In this document: piece after piece, positions 1 to 9,547 of the stretch
How the letters are laid out: every line of letters begins with the position of its first letter
Position numbering within the stretch: position 1 is the first letter of the stretch
Origin: Mesostigma viride
Taxonomy: Eukaryota > Streptophyta > Mesostigmatophyceae > Mesostigmatales > Mesostigmataceae
Length of the DNA: 27,993 bases
Reading direction: 5' to 3'
NCBI GenBank assembly: GCA_009746045.1
Contig: RPFO01002003.1
Coordinates: 1 to 27,993, forward strand
The notes under the pieces: generated by a model
The model's database searches: none
Told to the model about the DNA's origin: nothing
Seen by the model: the letters and a program-made list of their open reading frames with translations, nothing else
Made by a program: the position numbers and the translations under genes

Positions 1-32
1 TGCACCTGCGAACGCATGCAGGTGCCCTCAAG

Positions 33-184
33 GCCCTAGTGTGTCCACTAGAGTGCGCCCCGCCGTCTCTATCCAGCGCAGGAAACAGGCAAAGTCGATC
101 AACACCGGAAACTTGGATAATATGGCACGTTAAGTGCCCAAAACTAGCAGGGCCCCAGCGTGTCCACTGGAGTGCGCCCTGCCA
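33..184 (+). repeat. Short direct repeat near the window start
   Basis: GTGTCCACTAGAGTGCGCCC near 41 recurs as GTGTCCACTGGAGTGCGCCC near 159, about 118 bp apart. The window cuts the region, so a longer array cannot be judged. Confidence 0.6.
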
Positions 185-299
185 ACTCCTCCACGAAGCT
201 GCAGTAGTTTAGGCACAACACCACTCCGGCCGACGTGCATAGACCGGAGCAGTCGCCGGTCCCCGCATTCCTTACTGCCAATGTGCCTGCACTAGGAGT

Positions 300-810
300 T
301 AATTTTACGGGGCGTAAACGCCCCGGTTGAGGTTACCGGGGCGGTTACTGGCCAGTAACCATGTACGTTTAAGGTTACCGGCCAGGTTACCGGCCGGTAA
401 CCCGGAATGCAACAGACTAAATACCGGCCGGTAATGGTTACCGGGCGGTAATAGTTACCGGAACGTTTACTGGGCGGTAACTTTTACCGGAGCCGTAACC
501 ATGCCCGTAACCTATCTGGGTTACGGTCATGGTTACGGCCCAAGTAGAAGTTACCGGGCGGTAAACTGGTATGGTTACGGGACCAGTTCTGAGAACCGGG
601 ATGGGTTACCGGCATGGTTACGGGACCAGTTCTGATAACCGGGCCTGGCTACTGGCCTGGTTACGGGTCCGTCAACCGTCCCGTAACCTGCAGTAGTTAC
701 GGCCCAGTAGTTAACCCTGGCTACTGCGGTGGTTACGGGGCCGGTTATGCCCCAGTAATAATAGTAACCCATGCCTACAACGCAGCCTGTCCGGGTTATG
801 GCCCCGAATT
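300..810. repeat. Field of GTTACCGG/CCGGTAAC palindromic repeats
   Basis: Dozens of imperfect copies of GTTACCGG, GTTACGG and their reverse complements, including the perfect 18-bp palindrome GGTTACCGGCCGGTAACC at 385-402. The ORFs here (rich in Gly, Tyr, Pro) are repeat artefacts. Confidence 0.8.
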
Positions 811-1254
811 CTAAAATGCATTGACCCCGGCTATGGTGAGTGGCTTGCATGATATGGTGCTTTTCAAGATGCATTTTTGAATTAGGCATTTCATTAAAAT
901 GTTTAAGAAGTCATTAATAATCAATTGCACGAATCACTTCCATCCGATGTTGTCAACGTGGGCTTCATGATGAAATCGTGGAGATGACGCACATGAAGTT
1001 CACGGAACATCTTAGGTAATAAATCAAGCCGTTACGGCAGTAGAACCTTGGCCGATGAGGGTGGCGTCTTGAAGCTGTTGTCACCCTCAAGTCCGCTCGG
1101 CCAGGGGTAATCGCCCATGTTGATTTGAAAGGTACCGCCGTCCATATGGCGGCTCCGCTTTTGGTGCGAGTTGACCAACTTCCCGTCTTAATCATTCCGG
1201 ATTGCCTGCAGTTCATTCCGCCTTTGTCCAAGTAAGACAGCAACTGTCACGCAC
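811..1254. other. Stretch without a supported gene
   Basis: Overlapping short ORFs on the minus strand lack domain content and coding bias. Nothing else stands out. Confidence 0.5.
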
Positions 1255-1560
1255 TCATAGAAAACGCAAAATGCCCCGAATGCAGTTACGGCCATACGGT
1301 AGCGAGGAATAGCAGTTGAAATTTCTAGTACACAGGCAACTAGTAAGAAAAGGGACGATGCGTGCACCACCACCAATACGTACGTGCATCCCTCTCTTGA
1401 AAATGACAGCATCTTCCATGCCGTCCAAGAAAAACGCAACGTATTTAACATGAACCCGAATGCAGTTACGGTCGTAGAGTAGTGAGGACTGGCAGCTGAA
1501 AGTTCTAGTTGATGGGCTGAGAATAAGGAAAAAAATGATGCGTGCACTCACCTACCCTAT
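1255..1560 (+). repeat. Diverged direct repeat of about 180 bp
   Basis: CCGAATGCAGTTACGG near 1276 and 1456, and GATGCGTGCAC near 1358 and 1538, each repeat about 180 bp apart with diverged sequence between. The second copy runs straight into the minisatellite, whose CGTGCAC/CCCTCCC motifs it shares. Confidence 0.6.
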
Positions 1561-1564
1561 TACG

Positions 1565-2840
1565 TCCCTCCCATGGCGAGGAACCAGCAAAACCACCCAC
1601 ATACCCTGTTGTGTCCCTCCCTTGACAAGGAACAAGCACGTGCACATGCCCCACCCCACATGCATGCCTCCCTTGACAAGAATCGAACGGGCACGTGCAC
1701 CCACCTACCCTATGTGCACCCCTCCTTTGACAAGGAACAAGCACGTGCACGTGCCTACCCCACATGCATGCCTCCCTTGACAAGAATCGAACGAGCACGT
1801 GCACCCACCCACCCTGTGTGCACCCCTCCTTTGACAAGGAACAAGCACGTGAACTCACCTACACTACGCGCGTCCCTCCCTTGACAAGGAATAGGCACGT
1901 GCACATGCCTACCCCACATCCATGCCTCCCCTGACCAGTAACAAGCACGTGCACCCACCTACCCTACGTGCATCCCTCCTGTGACATGGAACAAGCACGT
2001 GCACCCACCAACCCTATGTACGTGCCTCTTGACAAGCAACAAGCACGTGCACCCACCTACCCTAAGTGCCCCCCTCCTTCGACAAGGAACAAGCATGTGC
2101 ACTCACCTACCGTACGTGAATCCCTCCCTTGGCAAGGACCAAGCACGTGCACCCACCTACCCGATGTCCGCCCCTCCCTTGATAAGGTACAAGCATGCCC
2201 ACCCACCTACCCTACCTGCATCCCTCCCTTGACATGGAACAACCATGTGCACATGCCTACCCCACATGCATGCCTCCCTTGACAAGGAACGAGCACGTGC
2301 ACCCACCCACCCCACCCCTCCTTTGACAAGGAACAAGCACGTGCACTCATCTACCGCACGTGCATCCCTCCCTTGACAAGGAACAAGCAAGCCCACCCAC
2401 CTACCCTACCTGCATCCCTCCCTTGACATGAAACAAGCACGTGCACATGCCTACCCCACATGCATGCCTCCCTTGACAAGGAACGAGCACGTGCACCCAC
2501 CCACCCTGTGTGCACCCCTCCTTTGACAAGGAACAAGCACATGAACTCACCTACACTACGTGCGTCCCTCCCTTGACAAGGAATAAGCACGTGCACATGC
2601 CTACCCCACATCCATGCCTCCCCTGACCAGTAACAAGCACGTGCACTCACCTACCCTACGTATGTGCCTCTTGACAAGGACCAAGCTCGTGCACCCACCT
2701 ACCATACGTGAATCCCTCCCTTGACAAGGTACACGCATGCCCACCCACCTACCCTACGTGGGCCCCTCCCTTGATAAGGTACAAGCATGACCAGCCACCT
2801 ACCCCGCGAGCCTCCCTACTTTGACAAGGAACAAGCACGT
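1565..2840 (+). repeat. Minisatellite of 50-57 bp units
   Basis: More than twenty imperfect copies of CCCTCCCTTGACAAGGAACA followed by AGCACGTGCACCCACCTACC and a variable CCTACGTGCAT segment. Each unit carries CACGTG. Units differ in length and sequence, so larger blocks also repeat (for example about 1860-1980 against 2540-2650). The ORFs across it are repeat artefacts on both strands. Confidence 0.92.
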
Positions 2841-3867
2841 GGGCCCGCTAGCATGGCAGCAAGGAAGACATTACCCTAACATGGCATGGCCAAAGCAAAA
2901 GAGACAGAGAAGTCAATGGAGAGAGAGCTCCTAAGAACTCCTAGTAAAATTGGAAACCATGGAGGGCAAAAAACGTTCAACAACTTACGATGGGCATCGG
3001 CACATACAGAGAAGCCCAGGTGTGCCAGGTGTAAAATAAGCGAGATTGAAGTGTCGCCTACCTCGTGGGAGACTTTTGGTATCTGGTAAACAATGAAAGC
3101 GAGTGGAAAGATGGACAACGTGAAAATAACATACAATCCACTGCAATGCATGCAAAGAGGACAGAATCAGTAATAAAGCGCGCTGCATTCAGGCAGCGCT
3201 GAGCAATTGAACGGTGAACAATTTAATCCGGAACGCATTGTCTACGCGACTCGATGCGACTAAACGTGGCATGCATACGCGGTCGCTGACTGAAGACATT
3301 GTGTACCTGGCTCAGCAAGGTGCGCTTGCAGCCGCTTTCTTAAATATGCCGCAGGCGCACGATGTAACGAATTGAAGTTTGCATGTAGTAACAAAGGCAA
3401 GAAAAGCGGTGTAGCTGGCTACCGACTACGCCATAGTAAGCTGTATCGGAGTTGGCGCTGCCGATGGCTGGAAACGGATGACCGAATCATGCTAAACTGG
3501 GGCTCCAAAAGGGCTTGTCATGCATCCTAGTGCGCCTTTTGCTTTTTTTTCTTCAAGCATCGTGAGCATGCGGGTTTAGGGGGGCGCTTATTCTTGCACC
3601 ACTATCAGTCGGCTGGACTGCAATCGGCATAGCCAGCGCAAGGTGATGCAAGGGCAGGCAAACTTTACCAGCTCGTTCAAGGCTCGTTGATGGAATTCAA
3701 ACATCTAGGCGGCGCGTCTGCAACGGCTCATCGCAATTCGAATTCGCAAGCAGAACCCTCGTTACACGTGGCGCATGCAGAGATCTGCTTCGGGCGGCTT
3801 GGCGTATCTCACTGCGTCGTGACTCGAGTACATAGTCAGCCTAGTTAGTACTCTGGGGGCCTCGAGT
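2841..3867. other. Stretch without a supported gene
   Basis: Only ORFs below about 90 aa with no recognisable content. A short inverted pair CAAAAGG/CCTTTTG followed by T8 lies near 3506-3550 and could be a polymerase III-like stop, but no RNA gene is recognised ahead of it. Confidence 0.5.
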
Positions 3868-4462
3868 TCGGCAGTCCCCTATTCGGAAATCCCGGATCAT
3901 ATGTACTCCACACTATGTACTCTTGGAGTACATAGTGTGCCACCCTATGTACTCTTGGAGTACATAGTGTGGATTACATAGGTAGTCACTCCTTCCTATG
4001 TAATACGGGCGTGTCTCACCGCGTCGGCAGTCCCCTATTCGGAAATCCCGGATCATATGTACTCCACACTATGTACTCTTGGAGTACATAGTGTGCCACC
4101 CTATGTACTCTTGGAGTACATAGTGTGGAGTACATAGTCACTCCTTCCTATGTAATACGGGCGTGTCTCACCGCGTCGGCAGTCCCCTATTCGGAAATCC
4201 CGGATCATATGTACTCCACACTATGTACTCTTGGAGTACATAGTGTGCCACCCTATGTACTCTTGGAGTACATAGTGTGGAGTACATAGTCACTCCTTCC
4301 TATGTAATACGGGCGTGTCTCACCGCGTCGGCAGTCCCCTATTCGGAAATCCCGGATCATATGTACTCCACACTATGTACTCTTGGAGTACATAGTGTGC
4401 CACCCTATGTACTCTTGGAGTACATAGGGTGGAGTACATAGTCACTCCTTCCTATGTAATAC
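3868..4462 (+). repeat. Four tandem copies of a 152-156 bp hairpin-rich unit
   Basis: Copies start near 3868, 4024, 4176 and 4328 (periods 156, 152, 152; the last is truncated). Each has a conserved CGGCAGTCCCCTATTCGG head and two back-to-back hairpins of about 14-15 bp built from CACACTATGTACTC/GAGTACATAGTGTG around a TTG loop. The whole can also fold as one palindrome of about 80 bp. No coding potential. Confidence 0.92.
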
Positions 4463-4467
4463 CGGTG

Positions 4468-4573
4468 TAATCATGCGTAATCATGCGTAATCATGCGTAA
4501 TCATGCGTAATCATGCGTAATCATGCGTAATCATCAGAGTAATCATCAGAGTAATCATCAGAGTAATCATCGT
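4468..4573 (+). repeat. Short tandem repeats GTAATCATGC and GTAATCATCAGA
   Basis: About six copies of a 10-bp unit (GTAATCATGC) pass directly into three copies of a 12-bp variant (GTAATCATCAGA). They follow on from the 152-bp repeats. Confidence 0.85.
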
Positions 4574-4593
4574 CCAGACAAGCTGCACTGCCC

Positions 4594-5058
4594 CTAAGAC
4601 CCTAACTTACACAAGATGGCGATGGTCGTCGCCGGCAGCTCGACAAGTTCAGGGCAGCACGAAATAAGACAGGCAAGCCGACGCTGGCGCTCATCCCAAT
4701 GAGGCCATTCATCCGAAGCAGCCTCCATAACCTGGCCGCTCTTAGGGTGGCGAATCGGGGCGTCGTTGTCGTTGCGGAGCTTCAGCACGCTTGTCACAGC
4801 GGCGTCATTGTAGGCGAGTAAGGTATCGATGTCTGCCAGGCTCAAACGCTGGCCTGGCATGTAGAATGAGGAAGAAATGGCGTCCGGCAAGGAGGTTTCA
4901 GCAGCTATCGGAGTTGCTTCCGAAGTTGCTTCCGAAGTCTTGGATCGCTTGTTAGCGGCGTTCTTGGCGACGACAATGTCGTGGGCGATTTTGTTTGCAG
5001 CAATCTGGGCATCAATAGAATCGGCGGCAAGAGCTGAAGACGATGCGGGGACCTCCAT
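4594..5058 (-). CDS. Hypothetical 154-aa ORF in the left flank
   Basis: It starts MEVPASSSALAADSIDAQIA. The frame is open slightly further upstream but without an ATG. The N-terminal half is Ala/Ser/Thr-rich with a helical AANKIAHDIVVAKNAANKRSK. The second half is more domain-like (LSLADIDTLLAYNDAAVTSV, WPHWDERQRRLACLISCCPE). It sits between tandem repeats and the (GGGA)n tract, so it may be a host gene remnant or part of a repeat element. No family is recognised. Confidence 0.35.
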   Translation of the reverse strand: MEVPASSSALAADSIDAQIAANKIAHDIVVAKNAANKRSKTSEATSEATPIAAETSLPDAISSSFYMPGQRLSLADIDTLLAYNDAAVTSVLKLRNDNDAPIRHPKSGQVMEAASDEWPHWDERQRRLACLISCCPELVELPATTIAILCKLGS

Positions 5059-5276
5059 AGCTACGTTTAATAGCACCTAGACGAGGGCAGGGGGCGCAGG
5101 CACACTGATCACGTGCGTGGTGCCGCCATAATGTGCAGAAAAATAGCGAGATCTGCTGGGCAGGCCGCTGGCGATAACTTGCGAAATCCTGGGCGATGGC
5201 TGCCAAAAATTAGATCGGCGTGTTCGTCATCAAAAGGCGAGTCTATTGCAATTTACCCGACCAAATTTCATCATGG

Positions 5277-5592
5277 ATGGAGGGAGGGAGGGAGGGAGGG
5301 AGGGAGGGAGGGAGGGAGGGAGGGAGGGAGGGAGGGAGGGAGGGAGGGAGGGAGGGAGGGAGGGAGGGGGAGGGAGGGAGGGAGGGAGGGAGGGAGGAGG
5401 GAGGGAGGAGAGGGAGGGAGGGAGGGAGGGAGGGAGGGAGGGAGGGAGGGAGGGAGGGAGGGAGGGGGAGGAGGGAGGGAGGGAGGGAGGGAGGGAGGGA
5501 GGGAGGGAGGAGGGAGGGAGGGAGGGAGGGAGGGAGGGAGGGGGAGGGAGGGAGGGAGGGAGGGAGGGAGGGAGGGAGGGAGGGAGGGAGGG
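5277..5592 (+). repeat. (GGGA)n microsatellite, about 315 bp
   Basis: A nearly pure GGGA/GGAG tract with a few one-base interruptions, all purine on the plus strand. It turns into (GGAT)n at about 5592-5619, which abuts the TTAA edge of the element. It can form G-quadruplex or triplex structures. The open frames through it are an artefact of the repeat. Confidence 0.97.
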
Positions 5593-5622
5593 ATGGATGG
5601 ATGGATGGATGGATGGATGTTC

Positions 5623-5650
5623 TTAATTAATTAATTAATTAATTAATTAA
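5623..5650. repeat. TTAA tract at the left edge of the element
   Basis: An uninterrupted TTAA tandem run separates the (GGAT)n/(GGGA)n flank from the TIR. A matching run of 37 bp lies at 24484-24520. It could be part of the TIR, the target sequence, or both. Confidence 0.85.
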
Positions 5651-5775
5651 GTAGCTTCCATCATCATTCCGTCATCATTCCGTCATCGCGGCTCACAGAA
5701 GGGCACCAGCCTTATGCTGGCATCTGCCACCCCTATAGTGACCCTATAGTGACCGCGGCCTAGGGTGGGGTATCA

Positions 5776-5830
5776 CCCTAAACCCTAAACCCTAAACCCT
5801 AAACCCTAAACCCTAAACCCTAAACCCTAA
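5776..5830 (+). repeat. Telomere-type array (CCCTAAA)7 plus CCCTAA inside the left TIR
   Basis: Seven uninterrupted CCCTAAA units are followed by CCCTAA. CCCTAAA/TTTAGGG is the Arabidopsis-type telomere repeat of plants, many green algae and some other protists. The C-rich strand reads 5' to 3' inward, as at the left end of a chromosome. The array lies about 125 bp inside the TTAA edge. Confidence 0.95.
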
Positions 5831-6126
5831 CACTGTCTCCAGACACCCACGGCATCCCCCCACCCTGGCTATCACCCTCCCACTGTGACTAAATTTACTA
5901 AGTTTACTATGGGTTTTTGGTTTTTTTTCTAGGAAATTCAAGCCAGCTGCCGTGAGGTCAAGGTGCTACAGGTGCCGTGTGGTACAAGGTAGCTATAGTG
6001 ACCTTATAGTGACCATGGTGGTAGACTCTTATGCTGGCATCCCAGGGTGACTAAATTTACTAAGTTTACTATGGGTTTTTGGTTTTTTTTCTAGGAAATT
6101 CAAGCCACCTCCCATCACCCTCGTGG

Positions 6127-6206
6127 TCATGCAACACACTAGTGGAGAAAGCCTGAGCAGAATTGCTCCGACCCCCTGATACAATGACACTAGTGTTGCA
6201 TGTAAT
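6127..6206. repeat. Short insert with inverted ends, left TIR only
   Basis: The segment starts CATGCAACACACTAGTG and ends CACTAGTGTTGCATG, which are inverted copies except for a 2-nt difference. The right TIR lacks it at the matching place. It resembles a tiny hairpin insertion. Confidence 0.4.
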
Positions 6207-7012
6207 TTTAGTTTCCCACGGGAGTAGCTATAGTGACCTTATAGTGACCATGGTGGTAGACTCTTATGCTGGCATCCCAGGGTGACTAAATTTACTAAGT
6301 TTACTATGGGTTTTGGGTTTTTTTTCTAGGAAATTCAAGCCACCTGCCATGAGGTCGAAGTGGTGACACAACTGGGTGAGGGCCATGTGGGATATGGGAC
6401 TAAGTCATTTCCCGTGGGAAACTATGTTTACTAAGTTTACTATGGGTTTTGGGTTTTATTCCTAGGAAATTAATTCAGGTGTGCACCACCAAAAACACAC
6501 CTGAATTTCCCAAAAAAAGAACCCCCAAAAAACTTAGTAAATATAGTCTCCCACGACAAATGGTTATGAAAACGTAGTTTCCCACGGCAAAATGACCAAT
6601 AAATCCATCTCCCACGGGAAAGGCCATGGGGGCCGGCCAGCGGGGGTGCAGCGGAGGGGCGCGGACTGCCAAGCAGTGGCGGGACTGCCAGGTGGTGGTG
6701 TGGGGTGAGGGCTTGCTGTGTTTTCTCGTGGGAAACTATATTTACTACTAAATTGATATTTTCAGTTGGAAATGGAGGTTTTATTCGATGTGAGTGAGAG
6801 TGCATGCACAGGCTTGCATAATTTCCCGCAGACAAAACCCAAAACCTGTAGTTAGCTTAGTAAATTTAGTAAGGTGCTGGAGGGTCGAGCAGTGCGTGGG
6901 AGTTGGCGGACCCGGCGAGGGCCGCGCGGCGGGGTGTGAGAGTGTCTGGGTCCATCTGAAAGCGGAAGGACCATCGATTGACACGTGAAAAATCGTTTCA
7001 TTAAAATATTAC

Positions 7013-9547
7013 TTACGAAGGGCAATACCGCCATCCAATAAAACAATTCGGCCTGGAACCGTCGCTCAACTTGTACTGAGTCAGCCTGCAGCCCAGAACC
7101 GCCTTTGCCTCGTCTCCAAATAATTTCGCCTTGTAGCTATCCATACCAGTCGAAGCAATGTACTCGTCGAGAAGAACCTTTACAGGCACTGCCTCTCCGC
7201 TGCACTTGACAAGCTCGCCGCTTTTCTTTAGCTCCTCGATAAAGGCACCCACACCATCAGACGAAACCTTCGAGTCCGTCTTCAGGACTCGCATCTCCTC
7301 CGACCTAGGCGGCCACCTCTCGTCCTTGCTGGTTGCTGCCAGGTATACTACGCACTCTCTAATCGAAATCGCCATCAATCCTAACGCAAACTCCTTGGCA
7401 CGCTCGTTCAGTGTGGTGTCCACGAGATGCATGTGCGGACGATCAGGTTCATCGGCCATCTCTTTCCGCGTGCAAAACTTGCTCACGAAAGGGTACATGA
7501 CAGCGCGGTCCCACAACCCCTCGCAGTGCTCGTCAAATTTCACGTCGTTGTTTGTGTCCAAAATAAGCTTGAATGACGTGGGAAATTGCACGTACTCGTT
7601 AGAGTGGAGAGCGCGTGCCTTCAAGACGCCATTGCCTGTGATGTTCTTGAATTTTGATGCCACAATAGGGACGTTGCGCTGGAGCTCGTTCGTCAAACCG
7701 ATGCGCATGCCGCGCATTCTCAAAACTTCTGGCGTCGCCACATCACTGTCCCGCTCCTGCGAAGTGTAGAAAGCAGTACGAACGGTGTCCGCATTGTCGC
7801 CGTATGCCTCTCTGATTACTTTCATCAGGAAGCCCTTCCCGTTCCGTCCTGAACCCTTCCAAAAGTATCCTTGCTCGTCACGATTGTCCCCCACCATCAG
7901 TGAGCCAAGGAAACGCTTAAAGTGGGCCCGGGTCACCTCGTCTGGGAAAATTTCCTCCAACTTCACTTCCATAGCACAAGTGTCGGCGTCTGGCGTGTAG
8001 GGAATTCTCATCTGCTTGGAAAGCATGTCGTCGGGCCGTCCAGGGCGCAGGGTCATTGTAGTAAGTTCCAGCACCCCGTTAGTGAAGCACAGGAGGTATG
8101 GATTCCGGTCTAGCCGCTCCACGAAGTCCGTTGGCTCGGCGTATATGATCGCCCTGACCTCGTTGCGGATGTAGTTGATGTAAGGACCGTCACGCAAGTT
8201 GCGAGAGATCTTCGCAGCGGAATCTGCCAGGGCATCAAAGTACGCCGCCTTCTTGTCGTCACCTAGATGCTCGGCCTTGTCACGCCGTTCAGAAAAATAG
8301 CGTGCCACCTCCTCGTACTTTAACTTGAGCTTGTCCGCATCTCCGATGGCGTTCCGCAGAGGTTCGTCAGTCATCAGCTGGCGCCACCTGTGGTCCCTGA
8401 AATTCCACAACGACCCACCGCTGTACCGCCAAGTCCCAGCAAATCCCACCACACAGGCCTCGGCTACACCGCGATGAGAATTCTCGAAGTGCGCGAGAAT
8501 GTATGACGTCGTGGCGTCCTCGGATGGGAAAAGCAAAGACTTGAGTTCGTCGCCGAGAGCGACAACTTCGCTCGAGAAGTCGCGGCAGTCCGAGTCGTGG
8601 CATTTCTGAACGATGCCGTCACGCGATACGACGAGGTAAGTGTGGTTGCTCCCGTGCTCGCGGCCAGCTCCGAGGCACAAGTGGCTGAACGTGCGCAGGA
8701 CGTAGTTGTCACGGTCCTTCGAGTAGTGAAGGCTCGCAGCATCCAGCGCGTGGTCTTCAAAATTCGGGTAACGCTCGGTCCACCTGGCCACGATGCGCGA
8801 AGTGACGTTGGCGATGTCGTCACTGTCCAGGTGCGTGATTTCGTCGCTGCTAGTGGCGAAAACCCTCGTCGAAGGGCGTCCAACGTCACGCTTGCCACCG
8901 CTCGACTTTTTCCCTTTTTTTGCTGGAGGCTCGAGACCGTCGATCAAGTCGTCGACAGGCAGCCACTTTGCATCGTCGTCCACCAATTGAGCGACAAACG
9001 TTTCGATGGGCTCGTTGTCGTCAACGGGAGAGAGAATTGGGCATCCTGGCTCGACGTCCTTCGTGTTATACACACAGTTCAGCAATCGGCCGTCGTTGTA
9101 AATGGAATCGTCCCATCCGGGGAGCTGCAGAAGTTTGGCCTTCATGAGACGCCCCATATCCTTCACCGTCACTTTCCAACCCTTCACGTAGACACGGAAC
9201 GAGTACTTGAACGTCCTCTTGCCCTTGGTTTCGACCCAACGCGGACGACGCGTGAGTACTTTGACGTTCTCATGGTTGATGTTACAATTTTCGAAGACGT
9301 CGTTGATGATGTCGTCGACGGTGACTCCCGGCTCTCCTTCCTCGTGATCGAATTTGAGGTCGTAATCGAGATATGGCTTGACAACATCGTCTTCTTTTAG
9401 AACCTCGCACCAATGGCCGCCAGCGCGAATGAGCCTGAGCGCTTCGTTAGCGGATAGCTCTAGGGCGTTATCGTTCCAGTTCTTAGATTTAATCCTCCGC
9501 GCGAGCTTGATCATCTTTGCGGTGATGGGTGGACCGGGAGCCTCCAT
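7013..9547 (-). CDS. Primase (AEP/PrimPol-like)-SF3 helicase, D5-like replication protein
   Basis: An 844-aa protein predicted to prime and unwind the element's DNA. The N-terminal half looks like an archaeo-eukaryotic primase: acidic LDYDLKFD at residues 60-67, YSFRVY near 115-120 and an NDGRLLNCVYNTKD block at about 151-164. A Cys/His cluster (residues 291-321, ending QKCHDSDC) resembles the zinc-binding segment of such primases. A D5_N-like stretch (NPYLLCFTNGVLEL, about 482-495) precedes the SF3 helicase: Walker A GSGRNGKG (565-572), Walker B region RIGLTNEL (about 614-621), motif C KLILDTNND (about 660-668) and arginine-finger block GLWDRAVMYPF (677-687). The frame is open 50 codons further upstream, to 9697, but I chose the Met at 9547. 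The extension is low-complexity and overlaps promoter-like motifs, whereas MEAPGPPITA starts a normal N-terminus. The gene is intact and ends about 65 bp from the left TIR. Confidence 0.92.
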   Translation of the reverse strand: MEAPGPPITAKMIKLARRIKSKNWNDNALELSANEALRLIRAGGHWCEVLKEDDVVKPYLDYDLKFDHEEGEPGVTVDDIINDVFENCNINHENVKVLTRRPRWVETKGKRTFKYSFRVYVKGWKVTVKDMGRLMKAKLLQLPGWDDSIYNDGRLLNCVYNTKDVEPGCPILSPVDDNEPIETFVAQLVDDDAKWLPVDDLIDGLEPPAKKGKKSSGGKRDVGRPSTRVFATSSDEITHLDSDDIANVTSRIVARWTERYPNFEDHALDAASLHYSKDRDNYVLRTFSHLCLGAGREHGSNHTYLVVSRDGIVQKCHDSDCRDFSSEVVALGDELKSLLFPSEDATTSYILAHFENSHRGVAEACVVGFAGTWRYSGGSLWNFRDHRWRQLMTDEPLRNAIGDADKLKLKYEEVARYFSERRDKAEHLGDDKKAAYFDALADSAAKISRNLRDGPYINYIRNEVRAIIYAEPTDFVERLDRNPYLLCFTNGVLELTTMTLRPGRPDDMLSKQMRIPYTPDADTCAMEVKLEEIFPDEVTRAHFKRFLGSLMVGDNRDEQGYFWKGSGRNGKGFLMKVIREAYGDNADTVRTAFYTSQERDSDVATPEVLRMRGMRIGLTNELQRNVPIVASKFKNITGNGVLKARALHSNEYVQFPTSFKLILDTNNDVKFDEHCEGLWDRAVMYPFVSKFCTRKEMADEPDRPHMHLVDTTLNERAKEFALGLMAISIRECVVYLAATSKDERWPPRSEEMRVLKTDSKVSSDGVGAFIEELKKSGELVKCSGEAVPVKVLLDEYIASTGMDSYKAKLFGDEAKAVLGCRLTQYKLSDGSRPNCFIGWRYCPS

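Larger units (their letters stand above)
5623..6947 (+). repeat. Left terminal inverted repeat of the PLV-like element
   Basis: Read inward, it holds a TTAA tract (5623-5650), a unique stretch with doubled CTATAGTGACC, seven CCCTAAA telomere units, then several copies of a module running from a TTTACTAAG-type motif through a T-rich run to CTAGGAAATTCAAGCC. Many TTTCCC-AC-GGGAAA-like motifs follow. The reverse complement of 23213-24520 matches it in order, but with indels and substitutions: an extra segment of about 80-100 bp near 6128-6224 is absent from the right arm, and telomere unit number differs. Similarity ends near 6947, about 65 bp beyond the stop of the primase-helicase gene. ORFs inside are not conserved between the arms and are not annotated as genes. 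Confidence 0.9.

Noticed and set aside
1505-2650. Several Cys/His/Arg-rich ORFs of 70-120 aa on both strands
   Set aside because: Open frames are a by-product of the minisatellite; both strands are open and no start or domain is consistent.
3506-3550. Hairpin plus T8, considered as an RNA gene end
   Set aside because: The stem is only 7 bp with a long loop, and no tRNA, 5S or U6-like sequence precedes it.
4468-4530. Regular GTAATCATGC units considered as a CRISPR-like array
   Set aside because: Simple tandem units with no spacers, in a eukaryotic setting.
5113-5634. Three overlapping Gly/Arg/Glu-repeat ORFs
   Set aside because: They are translations of the (GGGA)n microsatellite in each frame.
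6470-6835. ORF of 121 aa in the left TIR (minus strand), with a partner of 125 aa at 23325-23702 in the right TIR
   Set aside because: The two share the first 40 or so residues, then run in different frames because of indels between the arms. Frame is not conserved, so coding is unlikely.
8597-9400. Plus-strand ORF of 267 aa
   Set aside because: Antisense shadow of the primase-helicase gene, whose motifs lie on the minus strand.
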